Shown piece by piece: positions 1 through 6,144 of a stretch of 13,730 nucleotides of DNA. The position numbers were made by a program, and so were the translations under genes. Positions within the stretch are counted from its first letter, which is position 1, and the number at the start of each line of letters is the position of its first letter. The notes below the pieces were generated by a model, which was not told where the DNA came from, did no database searches, and saw only the letters and a list, made by a program, of their open reading frames with translations. The stretch lies in contig CAJUCB010000043.1 of assembly GCA_910584805.1 (NCBI GenBank), forward strand, positions 1-13,730. Reading direction: 5' to 3'. Source of the DNA: an uncultured Oscillospiraceae bacterium (GTDB taxonomy: Bacteria; Bacillota; Clostridia; Oscillospirales; Oscillospiraceae).

Positions 1-503
1 GCCGCTCCCTGGGCATCGTCCTTCAGGACACCCACCTCTTCACCGGCACCATCATGGACAACATCCGCTATGGCCGTCTGGACGCCCGGGACGAGGAGTG
101 CATCGCCGCCGCCCAGTTGGCCAACGCCGACGGCTTCATCCGCCGGCTCCCCGACGGCTACAACACCATGCTCACCGGAGACGGGGCCAACCTGAGCCAG
201 GGCCAGCGGCAGCTTCTGGCCATCGCCCGGGCCGCTGTGGCGGACCCGCCGGTGCTGATCCTGGACGAGGCCACCTCCTCCATCGACACCCGCACGGAGA
301 TGCTGGTGCAGCAGGGCATGGACGGCCTCATGTACGGCCGCACCACCTTCGTCATCGCCCACCGGCTCTCCACCGTGCGCAACGCCGACTGCATCATGGT
401 CCTGGAACAGGGCCGCATCATTGAGCGGGGCAACCACGAGGAGTTGATGGAGAAAAAAGGCCGGTACTATCAACTTTATACGGGAAATCAGGTTTCCGAA
501 TAG
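1..503 (+). CDS. ABC transporter ATP-binding/permease protein, 3' end only
   Basis: The gene enters from the left edge, and its reading frame starts at base 3. The visible ~166 residues are the second half of an exporter-type nucleotide-binding domain. In order they show the Q-loop (GIVLQDTHLFTGT), the signature LSQGQRQLLAIARA, Walker B plus D-loop (VLILDEATSSIDT) and the H-loop (FVIAHRLSTVRNAD), followed by the usual short tail. This is the pattern of ABCB/MsbA-like half transporters, in which a membrane domain would precede the part seen here. ATP hydrolysis would power export across the cytoplasmic membrane; the substrate cannot be told from this domain. An internal ATG at 54 lies inside the conserved Q-loop block, so it is not the start. 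The ABC signature and catalytic residues are intact, so the gene looks functional. No U-rich terminator follows; the next transcript appears to begin only ~25 bases after the stop. Confidence 0.93.
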   Translation, partial: RSLGIVLQDTHLFTGTIMDNIRYGRLDARDEECIAAAQLANADGFIRRLPDGYNTMLTGDGANLSQGQRQLLAIARAAVADPPVLILDEATSSIDTRTEMLVQQGMDGLMYGRTTFVIAHRLSTVRNADCIMVLEQGRIIERGNHEELMEKKGRYYQLYTGNQVSE

Positions 504-512
504 GCCCACACA

Positions 513-521
513 TGGTATAAT
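513..521 (+). promoter_or_regulatory. extended -10 promoter for the oxidoreductase operon
   Basis: TGGTATAAT is a perfect -10 hexamer (516-521) preceded by the TGn extension. The -35 region 16-17 bases upstream (around 493-498) is poor, as is common for extended -10 promoters. Transcription would start near 528, just ahead of the hairpin at 541-570. It lies in the gap between the ABC gene stop and the next ATG. Confidence 0.6.
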
Positions 522-540
522 TGCATCAAACAAAACACCA

Positions 541-570
541 AGCCCTGCCCCGTCTCCTGGGGGCAGGGCT
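541..570 (+). promoter_or_regulatory. 5'UTR hairpin ahead of the GlpA-like gene
   Basis: A perfect 11-bp inverted repeat, AGCCCTGCCCC (541-551) and GGGGCAGGGCT (560-570), has an 8-base loop. On the plus strand no T-run follows (the next bases are CTGTGGGAGG, which contain the ribosome site), so it is not a convincing plus-strand terminator. On the minus strand it is followed by a T-rich stretch. If the promoter at 513-521 is right, this is the 5' end of the operon mRNA, where it could stabilise the message or affect translation. A U-less terminator for the ABC gene is the alternative. Confidence 0.5.
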
Positions 571-588
571 CTGTGGGAGGGTTCCCTT

Positions 589-2046
589 ATGGCAAACGAC
601 CTACAGTTTGATGTCCTCATCATCGGCGGCGGCGCGGTGGGCTGCGCCGTGGCCCGCGAGCTGGCCCGTTACCGCTGCTCCATCGCCCTGGTGGAGCGAT
701 CCGCAGACGTGGCCTCCGGGGCCAGTGGGCGCAACTCCGCCGTGGTCCACGCTGGGTTCAACAATCCCCCCGGCAGCCTCATGGCCCACCTGTGCGTGGA
801 GGGCAACCGGGGCTTTGAAGCCCTGTGCCAGGAATTGGACGTGCCCTACAAGAAAACCGGCAAGCTGCTCCTGGCCTTCGACCTGGAGGACATGGCCACC
901 CTTCTTCAACTCATGGCCCAGGGGGAGCGCAACGGCTGCCACGGCCTGACCATGCTGGACCAGGACAGCCTGCGCAGCAAGTTCCCCCAGCTGGGGGGCA
1001 TTGGGGGGATGCTCTCCCCGGAGACCGGGATTTTTGACCCCTTCCTCTACACCGTAGCCCTGGCGGAGAACGCCCATGCCAACGGGGCCTCCTTCTTTTT
1101 CCGCCACCAGGTCACCGCCATCCGCCGGGAGGAGACGGGCTTCTCCGTCACCGCCGGTGGCCGGGACTTCCACGCCCGCTTTGTCATCAACTGCGCCGGG
1201 CTCCACAGCGCCCAGGTGGCCGCCATGGCGGGGGCGGAGGGCTATCGCCTCTACCCCTGCCGGGGGGAGTATTACGTCCTGGACCAGGTAGCCAAGGATG
1301 TCCTCCCCCTCCCGGTATACCCCGTCCCCAAGGCGGGGGCGGGGGGGCTGGGGGTCCACCTGACCCCCACCGTCCACGGAAACCTGCTCATCGGCCCCAG
1401 CGCCGAGTACAGCCACGACCCGGAGGATGTCTCCTGCACCAAGCCGGTGCTGGACCAGCTGCTCAAAGAAGCCCAACAGCTCCTTCCCGGCCTGGAAAAA
1501 CAACAGATTATCGGGGCTTACTGTGGCATCCGCCCCAAACAGACGCCCCCCGGGGTGGGGGGCTCCCGGGATTTCATCATCCGGGAGGAGCGCAACTGCC
1601 GGGGGCTCATCAACCTCATCGGCATTGAGTCCCCTGGCATGACCGCCTCCCTGCCTATCGCCCGTGGAGTGGTGGCCCTGGTGGGGCAATCCATGGACCT
1701 GCACCCCAAGGAGGACTTCAACCCCCAGCGCCGGGGCATCCCCCGCTTCCGTGAGAAATCCCTGGGGGTCCAGGAGATGCTCATTGCCCGGGACCCGGAA
1801 TACGGGGAAATCCTCTGCCGCTGCCAGAAGGTGACCCGGGCGGAACTCCGCCAGGCCATTGAAAACCCCCTGGGGGTGCGCACCCTGTCCGGCATCAAAT
1901 ACCGGGCCTGGGCCACCACCGGGCGCTGCAGCGGCGGCTATTGCCTGCCCAAGCTGGCTGGGATGCTGACGGACTATGGCTTGCCGCCGGAGGAGATTTT
2001 CTACCGGGAGGAGAACTCCCCACTCTTTACAGGGAGGGTGAAGTGA
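589..2046 (+). CDS. GlpA-like FAD-dependent oxidoreductase with C-terminal BFD-like [2Fe-2S] domain
   Basis: This 485-residue flavoprotein belongs to the glycerol-3-phosphate dehydrogenase / L-2-hydroxyglutarate oxidase (DAO) group. The N-terminus carries the FAD-binding GGGAVG motif in VLIIGGGAVGCAVARELARY (residues ~9-28), and the middle holds the DAO fold (CRGEYYVLD; GPSAEY). The C-terminal part has CRC at 410-412 and C447-x4-C452 in GRCSGGYC. That is the CxC...Cx4C spacing of the BFD-like [2Fe-2S] domain of E. coli GlpA. The family oxidises glycerol-3-phosphate or a related 2-hydroxy acid and passes electrons on; the exact substrate is not proven here. The start ATG has GGGAGG (575-580) upstream. 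The stop TGA overlaps the next ATG by one base, so the two subunits are translationally coupled. No glycerol kinase or facilitator is visible nearby. Confidence 0.88.
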   Translation: MANDLQFDVLIIGGGAVGCAVARELARYRCSIALVERSADVASGASGRNSAVVHAGFNNPPGSLMAHLCVEGNRGFEALCQELDVPYKKTGKLLLAFDLEDMATLLQLMAQGERNGCHGLTMLDQDSLRSKFPQLGGIGGMLSPETGIFDPFLYTVALAENAHANGASFFFRHQVTAIRREETGFSVTAGGRDFHARFVINCAGLHSAQVAAMAGAEGYRLYPCRGEYYVLDQVAKDVLPLPVYPVPKAGAGGLGVHLTPTVHGNLLIGPSAEYSHDPEDVSCTKPVLDQLLKEAQQLLPGLEKQQIIGAYCGIRPKQTPPGVGGSRDFIIREERNCRGLINLIGIESPGMTASLPIARGVVALVGQSMDLHPKEDFNPQRRGIPRFREKSLGVQEMLIARDPEYGEILCRCQKVTRAELRQAIENPLGVRTLSGIKYRAWATTGRCSGGYCLPKLAGMLTDYGLPPEEIFYREENSPLFTGRVK

Positions 2047-3401
2047 TGGAACGCTATGACGTTGTGGTCATCGGCGGCGGGCCTGGGGGCCTGGCCGCCG
2101 CCAAAGGGGCCCGGGAGGCCGGGGCGGAACGGGTGCTGCTCCTGGAACGGGAGCGCCAGCTGGGGGGCATTTTGAACCAGTGCATCCACGACGGCTTCGG
2201 CCTGCACCGCTACAAGGCCATGCTCACGGGGCCGGAATATGCCCTCCTGGCCCGGACGGAGGCCCAGGAAGCGGGGGTACGCCTGCGCACCGGGGCCATG
2301 GTCACAGGGCTCAGCCGGAGCCGGATTGTCACCGCCGTCACCCGTGGGGGTGTCTACACCTACATGGCTGGGGCGGTGGTCTTGGCCACCGGCTGCCGGG
2401 AGCGGACCCGGGGGGCCATTGCCATCCCTGGCAGCCGTCCGGCGGGGATTTACACCGCCGGTACTGCCCAAAACCTCCTCAACACCAAGAACCTCATGGT
2501 GGGCAAGCGGGTGGTGATTCTGGGCTCCGGGGATATCGGCCTCATCATGGCCCGGCGGCTGACCTTGGAGGGGGCCCAGGTGCTGGCGGTGGCGGAGGCC
2601 AAGGAGGCCCCTGGGGGGTTGGAGCGAAACGTCAGCCAATGTCTGTACGACTTCGGCATCCCCCTCTATCTAAACTGCACAGTCACCAACATATTCGGGA
2701 CGGGACGGCTCTCCGGGGTGGAGCTCTCGGACCTGGACCAGGAGGGCAAGCCCATCCCCGGCACCCAGCGCCATCTGGACTGCGACACCCTCCTGCTCTC
2801 TGTAGGGCTGATCCCGGAGAACGAGGTGGGCGCCATGGCGGGGGTGGCCCTGGACCCGGCCACCAACGGCACCCTCACCGACGTGTACCTCCAAACCACC
2901 ATCCCCGGCATCTTCTCCTGCGGCAACTGCCGGAAGGTGATGGACCTGGCGGATTTCGTCACCACCCAGGGCCTGGCCGCCGGCCGCAACGCCGCCCGCT
3001 TCCTCCAAAAGCAATCCTTAAAGCTCATGCCCAGGGACAGCAACACCAACCTCCCCAAGGGCCTGCCCCAGCCGGGGGTGGTCACCTGCGTCCTCTGCCC
3101 CAGGGGCTGCCGGGTGCGGCTGCGCCCCGACGGGATGGCCAAGGGCAACGCCTGTGAAAAAGGGGAGGCCTATGCCCGCCAAGAGGCCACGGCCCCCCTG
3201 CGCCTGCTGACCACCACCATGAAGCGCCAGGACGGCACCCTGCTGCCGGTGAAGAGCAGCCGTCCCCTGCCCCGGGAGCGGCTCTTGCCCTGCGCCGCCC
3301 GGCTGCGGGAGATCACCCTCCCCGAGGGCAGCGTCCCCTGTGGACGGATCGTCCTGGACGACCCCTTCGGGATGGGCGTGGATATCTTAGCGGCACAATA
3401 A
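2046..3401 (+). CDS. FAD/NAD(P)-dependent oxidoreductase fused to DUF1667 domain
   Basis: The start was placed at ATG 2046 (451 aa), which overlaps the previous stop as TGATG and has AGGGAGG at 2031-2037. A longer frame opening at 1941 would run through the conserved end of the upstream gene. Residues 1-~325 are a two-dinucleotide-fold oxidoreductase: GGGPGG near the N-terminus for FAD, GGILNQCIHDGFG after it, and a second Rossmann motif GSGDIG for NAD(P). FSCGNCRKVMDLADFV closes the FAD domain. Residues ~340-451 match DUF1667: cysteines C348, C351, C355 and C370 (CVLCPRGC...GNACEKG), then LLTTTMKR, LLPVKSSRPLP and GMGVDILA. In related bacteria the GlpA-like protein, this oxidoreductase and DUF1667 are usually three separate genes; here the last two are one polypeptide. 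The likely role is the electron-transfer partner of the upstream dehydrogenase. The four-cysteine cluster probably binds Fe-S or zinc (inference). Confidence 0.88.
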   Translation: MERYDVVVIGGGPGGLAAAKGAREAGAERVLLLERERQLGGILNQCIHDGFGLHRYKAMLTGPEYALLARTEAQEAGVRLRTGAMVTGLSRSRIVTAVTRGGVYTYMAGAVVLATGCRERTRGAIAIPGSRPAGIYTAGTAQNLLNTKNLMVGKRVVILGSGDIGLIMARRLTLEGAQVLAVAEAKEAPGGLERNVSQCLYDFGIPLYLNCTVTNIFGTGRLSGVELSDLDQEGKPIPGTQRHLDCDTLLLSVGLIPENEVGAMAGVALDPATNGTLTDVYLQTTIPGIFSCGNCRKVMDLADFVTTQGLAAGRNAARFLQKQSLKLMPRDSNTNLPKGLPQPGVVTCVLCPRGCRVRLRPDGMAKGNACEKGEAYARQEATAPLRLLTTTMKRQDGTLLPVKSSRPLPRERLLPCAARLREITLPEGSVPCGRIVLDDPFGMGVDILAAQ

Positions 3402-3407
3402 AAAACG

Positions 3408-3450
3408 CAGCGCCGGGAGGCCCCAGCAGAGGGCTCCCGGCGCTGTCTTT
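3408..3450. terminator. bidirectional intrinsic terminator between convergent genes
   Basis: A perfect 12-bp stem pairs CAGCGCCGGGAG (3408-3419) with CTCCCGGCGCTG (3434-3445). It is followed by TCTTTCTTT on the plus strand and preceded by a run of A (3400-3405), which gives U's on the minus strand. It sits in the ~50-base gap between the plus-strand oxidoreductase stop (3401) and the minus-strand PP-loop gene stop (3453), so it can end both transcripts. Confidence 0.9.
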
Positions 3451-3452
3451 CT

Positions 3453-4169
3453 TTATTCCTGCGCCTCCCATCCCGGCAGCGGCAGGCGCTGCATGGCTGA
3501 GAATACATACTCCCGCAGTTTGGGATACTGCCCCTCCAACCGGGCCACCAGCTCCTTCACCTCCTGCCGCCGGGTGGCGCCGTCGGCGGGGCAGGGGTTG
3601 TGGACCACAGGGAGCTGCAAACGGGCAGCGGTCTCCCGGACCAAGTCCTCCCCCAGGTAGAGCATGGGGCGAATCTGGGTGACGTCTGTACGGTCCAGGT
3701 AGGTCACAGGCCGGAAGCAGGACAACCGCCCCTCGTAGAAGAGGGAGAGGAAAAAGGTCTCCACCGCGTCGTCGTAGTGGTGCCCCAGGGCCACCTTGTG
3801 GATTCCCTGGGCCAACAAGGCCTCGTGGAGGGAGCCCTTGCGCATCTTGGCACAGAGGGCACAGGGGTTCTTCTCCTGGCGCACGTCGAAAATCACGTGG
3901 GCAATCTGGGTGGGGACCTGGTGGTAGGGGACCCCCAGGTCCCGGCAAAATTCCGCCACCGGGGTGAAGTCCATACCGGGCAGGCCCATGTCCACGGTGA
4001 AGGCCTCCACGGTGAAGGGGGCGGGGTAGAAGCGGGAAAGCTGGGCTAGGCCTGCCAGCAGCAGCAGGGAGTCCTTCCCCCCGGAAACCCCCACGGCAAC
4101 GCGCTCCCCAGGTTGGATCATATCGTAGTCCTCCACGCAGCGGCGCAGCAGGCTGAGTGTCTTTCGCAT
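3453..4169 (-). CDS. TtcA-family PP-loop ATPase (tRNA 2-thiocytidine biosynthesis type)
   Basis: This 238-residue protein has the PP-loop ATP-pyrophosphatase signature SGGKDS at residues 29-34. It also has a CxxC at C103/C106 (NPCALCAKMRKG), a GHHYDDAVET motif at 129-138 and a third cysteine C193 in HNPCP. The two-plus-one cysteine layout matches the [4Fe-4S] ligands of TtcA, which adenylates and thiolates cytidine 32 in tRNA. A length of ~240 aa is short compared with E. coli TtcA (~310) but usual for Firmicute members. The start was placed at ATG 4169 because GGAGG (plus 4177-4181) lies 7 bases before it; an in-frame ATG at 4223 adds 18 residues without a good ribosome site. TilS is less likely because of the cysteines. 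It is monocistronic, converges on the oxidoreductase operon and diverges from rplM. I see no strong promoter hexamers for it. Confidence 0.85.
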   Translation of the reverse strand: MRKTLSLLRRCVEDYDMIQPGERVAVGVSGGKDSLLLLAGLAQLSRFYPAPFTVEAFTVDMGLPGMDFTPVAEFCRDLGVPYHQVPTQIAHVIFDVRQEKNPCALCAKMRKGSLHEALLAQGIHKVALGHHYDDAVETFFLSLFYEGRLSCFRPVTYLDRTDVTQIRPMLYLGEDLVRETAARLQLPVVHNPCPADGATRRQEVKELVARLEGQYPKLREYVFSAMQRLPLPGWEAQE

Positions 4170-4204
4170 GGGTTTTCCTCCATAAAAAACGAAAATTGAA
4201 GATG

Positions 4205-4234
4205 AGATATCAAGAGATTTCAAGAGAAAGCAAG
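4205..4234. repeat. three imperfect 10-bp direct repeats
   Basis: GATATCAAGA, GATTTCAAGA and GAAAGCAAGC follow one another without gaps between the divergent ttcA-like gene and the rplM promoter. The first two differ at one base. The period is about one helical turn. They could be a protein-binding array or chance AT-rich sequence; nothing more can be said from the bases alone. Confidence 0.4.
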
Positions 4235-4283
4235 CGCACGAGCGAGATTTGGATAGGCTAAATTAAAAAATCAGGAAAAAGCG

Positions 4284-4312
4284 TTGACACCGGGGGTACA
4301 CTGTATTATAAT
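4284..4312 (+). promoter_or_regulatory. consensus sigma-A promoter of rplM-rpsI
   Basis: TTGACA (4284-4289), a 17-base spacer and TATAAT (4307-4312): both hexamers are perfect consensus at optimal spacing, as expected for a ribosomal protein operon. Transcription should begin near 4319 and leave a leader of about 100 bases before the rplM ATG. Confidence 0.93.
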
Positions 4313-4318
4313 TAAGCC

Positions 4319-4406
4319 CGCTTAAAACAGGCCCGTGGCCTTCTCCTATTATACGGGGACAGGCTGGATTTGTAAACGGGCCGATTCTTTGTGAAACAAG
4401 AGATTT
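4319..4406 (+). ncRNA. rplM 5' leader, candidate L13 autoregulatory RNA
   Basis: The ~100-base leader between the promoter and the rplM ribosome site contains a perfect 7-bp long-range pairing, GGCCCGT (4330-4336) with ACGGGCC (4376-4382). It encloses about 40 bases that can fold further. Firmicutes are known to carry an r-protein leader that lets L13 repress its own operon. Position and general shape fit that class, but I cannot confirm the consensus without a covariance search. Confidence 0.5.
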
Positions 4407-4420
4407 GGAGGTTCGACCCT

Positions 4421-4852
4421 ATGTCCACATTTATGGCCAACAAGGGCAACATCGAGCGCAAGTGGTATATCCTTGACGCCGCTGGCAAGCCCCTTGGAAA
4501 GACCGCCACCGTGGCAGCCACCCTGCTGCGGGGCAAGCACAAGCCCGAATACACCCCCCACGCCGACTGCGGTGACTTCGTCATCGTCATCAACGCCCAG
4601 GACGCGGTGCTCACCGGCAAGAAGCTGGACCAGAAGTTCTACCGCACCCACTCCGGCTACGTGGGCGGCCTGAAAGAGACCAAGTACCGCAAGCTCATGC
4701 AGGACAAGCCGGAGCTGGCCATGAAGCTGGCCGTGCGCGGCATGATGCCCCGCAACACCATCACCAAGGACTCCCTCACCCGCTTGAAGATTTTCCGCGG
4801 CCCCGACCACATCCACGCCGCGCAGAAGCCCGAGCCCTGGACCGCAGAATAA
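4421..4852 (+). CDS. rplM: 50S ribosomal protein L13
   Basis: This 143-residue protein is the normal length for bacterial L13. The recognisable stretches are RKWYILDAAGKPLGK near the N-terminus, LRGKHKPEYTPHADCGD and VIVINAQDAVLTGKK, the HSGYVGGLKE loop, and the conserved LAVRGMMPRNT near the C-terminus. L13 binds 23S rRNA early in assembly of the large subunit. The start was chosen at ATG 4421 because TTGGAGG (4405-4411) precedes it by 9 bases. An in-frame GTG at 4391 adds ten unconserved residues and has no ribosome site. The rpsI start lies 14 bases after this stop, so the two genes form the classic L13-S9 operon under the consensus promoter at 4284-4312. Confidence 0.97.
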   Translation: MSTFMANKGNIERKWYILDAAGKPLGKTATVAATLLRGKHKPEYTPHADCGDFVIVINAQDAVLTGKKLDQKFYRTHSGYVGGLKETKYRKLMQDKPELAMKLAVRGMMPRNTITKDSLTRLKIFRGPDHIHAAQKPEPWTAE

Positions 4853-4866
4853 GGAGGAACTAGACC

Positions 4867-5271
4867 ATGTATAAGAGCAAGAAGCCTTACCATTACGGCA
4901 CCGGCCGCCGGAAGTCCTCCGTGGCCCGTGTCCACCTGTTCCCCAACGGCACCGGGGCCATCACCATCAACGGCCGTGATATCGACGATTACTTTGGCCT
5001 GGAAACCCTGAAGCTCATCGTCCGCCAGCCCCTGGACACCACCGGCCTGTTGGGCAAGGTGGACATCAGCGCCACCGTCACCGGCGGCGGTGTCACCGGC
5101 CAGGCCGGTGCCATCCGCCACGGCATCAGCCGCGCCCTGCTGGAGATGAACGCAGAGCACCGTCCCGCCCTGAAGGCCGCCGGTTTCCTCACCCGCGACC
5201 CCAGAATGAAGGAGAGAAAGAAGTACGGCTTGAAGGCTGCCCGCCGCGCGCCCCAGTTCAGCAAGCGCTGA
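4867..5271 (+). CDS. rpsI: 30S ribosomal protein S9
   Basis: The product is 134 residues, usual for S9. It has the N-terminal YGTGRRKSSVARVHL, the central INGRDIDDYF and the GGGVTGQAGAIRHGISRALL block. The basic tail KKYGLKAARRAPQFSKR has the conserved terminal SKR that reaches the ribosomal P site and contacts tRNA. AAGGAGG (4851-4857) overlaps the rplM stop and sits 9 bases before the ATG. Cotranscribed with rplM, it is followed 30 bases after its stop by a strong terminator, so the operon has only these two genes. Confidence 0.97.
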   Translation: MYKSKKPYHYGTGRRKSSVARVHLFPNGTGAITINGRDIDDYFGLETLKLIVRQPLDTTGLLGKVDISATVTGGGVTGQAGAIRHGISRALLEMNAEHRPALKAAGFLTRDPRMKERKKYGLKAARRAPQFSKR

Positions 5272-5300
5272 GTTTCTCTTAAAACTAAACAGCCCATTGC

Positions 5301-5341
5301 GCAGGAGATGGTTCCACAAGGAGTCCATCTCCTGCTTTTTT
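5301..5341 (+). terminator. intrinsic terminator of rplM-rpsI
   Basis: A perfect 11-bp stem, GCAGGAGATGG (5301-5311) and CCATCTCCTGC (5325-5335), has a 13-base loop and is followed directly by six T's (5336-5341). Confidence 0.94.
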
Positions 5342-5424
5342 GCTGGGCAGTTGCATCGCTGTGACATGGCATCCAGCCTGAGCGCCTTCCCGTCAATTTT
5401 TTCAAAAAAATTCCCCTTCCCCTC

Positions 5425-5455
5425 TTGACTTGGAGTCAACTCCAAGATATATAAT
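5425..5455 (+). promoter_or_regulatory. MerR-type operator-promoter with 19-bp spacer
   Basis: TTGACT (5425-5430) and TATAAT (5450-5455) are separated by 19 bases, the over-long spacing that MerR-family activators correct by DNA distortion. The spacer holds an exact dyad, CTTGGAGT (5429-5436), CA, ACTCCAAG (5439-5446). It points toward the MerR gene 36 bases further on, so the regulator very probably controls its own transcription and that of whatever followed it. Confidence 0.92.
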
Positions 5456-5490
5456 CAGCCTATACCGGAGCAAACGGATGGGGAGAGGCG

Positions 5491-5919
5491 GTGAGGAAGT
5501 TGACCATCAAGGAAGTCAGCGCACAGTTTGGCATCAGCCAGGACACCCTGCGCTACTATGAGCGGGTGGGGATGATCCCAGCGGTACCGCGCACCGCCGC
5601 CGGCCGCCGGGACTACCAGGACGAGGACCTGGGCTGGGTGGAACTGGCCCTATGTATGCGCAGCGCCGGCCTGCCGGTGGAGGCAATGATCCAATACGTC
5701 AAGCTCTGCCAGCAGGGGGACGGCACCTTTGCCCAGCGCCTACAGCTGCTGCAAGACCAGCGGGCTGTGCTGGTGGCCCAGGCCAAACAGATCCAAGCGA
5801 CCATGGACCGGCTGGACTACAAGATTGGCCGCTATCAGCAAGCGGTGGAGACCGGCGTTTTATCCTGGGAGGAGCGCTGTGTGCTCCAACTGGGTCCGGT
5901 CTGTCCGGATGATACTTAA
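5491..5919 (+). CDS. MerR family transcriptional regulator
   Basis: This 142-residue protein opens with the MerR winged helix: LTIKEVSAQFGISQDTLRYYERVGMIPAVPRTAAGRRDY, then DLGWVELALCMRSAGLPVEAMIQYVKL. A dimerisation coiled coil follows (residues ~75-115, containing LLQDQRAVLVAQAKQIQATMDRLDYKI). No metal-binding cysteine pair of the MerR/ZntR/CueR kind is visible, so it fits the NmlR/AdhR-like branch that senses electrophiles or redox stress (inference). The start is GTG 5491, preceded by GGGGAGAGG; TTG at 5500 is an alternative and would drop three residues. An ATG at 5478 is out of frame. The perfect operator at 5429-5446 and 19-bp spacing show self-control. The usual neighbour of such a regulator, an oxidoreductase or flavodoxin, survives only as a fragment downstream. 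Confidence 0.92.
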   Translation: MRKLTIKEVSAQFGISQDTLRYYERVGMIPAVPRTAAGRRDYQDEDLGWVELALCMRSAGLPVEAMIQYVKLCQQGDGTFAQRLQLLQDQRAVLVAQAKQIQATMDRLDYKIGRYQQAVETGVLSWEERCVLQLGPVCPDDT

Positions 5920-6053
5920 TATGCGGCCTGGGGAAGTGCGCGGCAAAGCGCAAGGGCTGTGTGGCCCCGGACACCAAGCTGGTGGAGGGCCGGATGCTCA
6001 ACGGCAGTCTGTCCCAGGAAGAACTGCGCCGCTGGTCAGAAACATTTGACTGA
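5913..6053 (+). pseudogene. C-terminal remnant of a lost gene, possibly flavodoxin-like
   Basis: Right after merR an open frame of 46 codons ends at TGA 6051-6053. Its residues include KGCVAPDTKLVEGRMLNG and SLSQEELRRWSETFD. This looks like the end of a flavodoxin-type protein (a strand, then an 'nGs-s-eel--W' helix), but there is no start with a ribosome site and no upstream FMN-binding loop. MerR regulators with this operator often sit beside flavodoxin or aldo/keto reductase genes, so the natural reading is a deleted target gene. Codon use stays normal for the genome, so the loss may be recent. The identity is tentative; the fragment nature is clearer. Confidence 0.45.
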
Positions 6054-6075
6054 GATACCATAGACCTGATATACT
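6046..6075 (+). promoter_or_regulatory. promoter of the DUF362-ECF-kinase operon
   Basis: TTGACT (6046-6051), an 18-base spacer and TATACT (6070-6075) with a TGA extension (6067-6069) make a good sigma-A promoter. The -35 element is built from the last codons of the upstream gene remnant (TTT GAC TGA). The start point would be near 6082, about 60 bases before the ATG at 6145. Confidence 0.72.
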
Positions 6076-6144
6076 AGGCGAACCAGGCAGCTAACCCAGA
6101 AAGCGGCCCGCCCCGGCAGAAATTTTGCAAAGGAGGACCACAGT

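Noticed and set aside
541..570. Calling this hairpin the terminator of the ABC gene
   Set aside because: No T-run follows on the plus strand and a good -10 promoter lies just upstream of it, so a 5'UTR role is at least as likely.
601..1704. Long open frame on the minus strand opposite the GlpA-like gene
   Set aside because: It is an antisense shadow produced by GC-rich codon use; the glycine/proline/alanine/histidine-rich translation has no domain, and the plus-strand gene is clearly real.
1941..2045. N-terminal extension of the second oxidoreductase
   Set aside because: It would overlap the conserved BFD domain of the upstream gene; the ATG at 2046 has a good ribosome site and starts exactly at the Rossmann fold.
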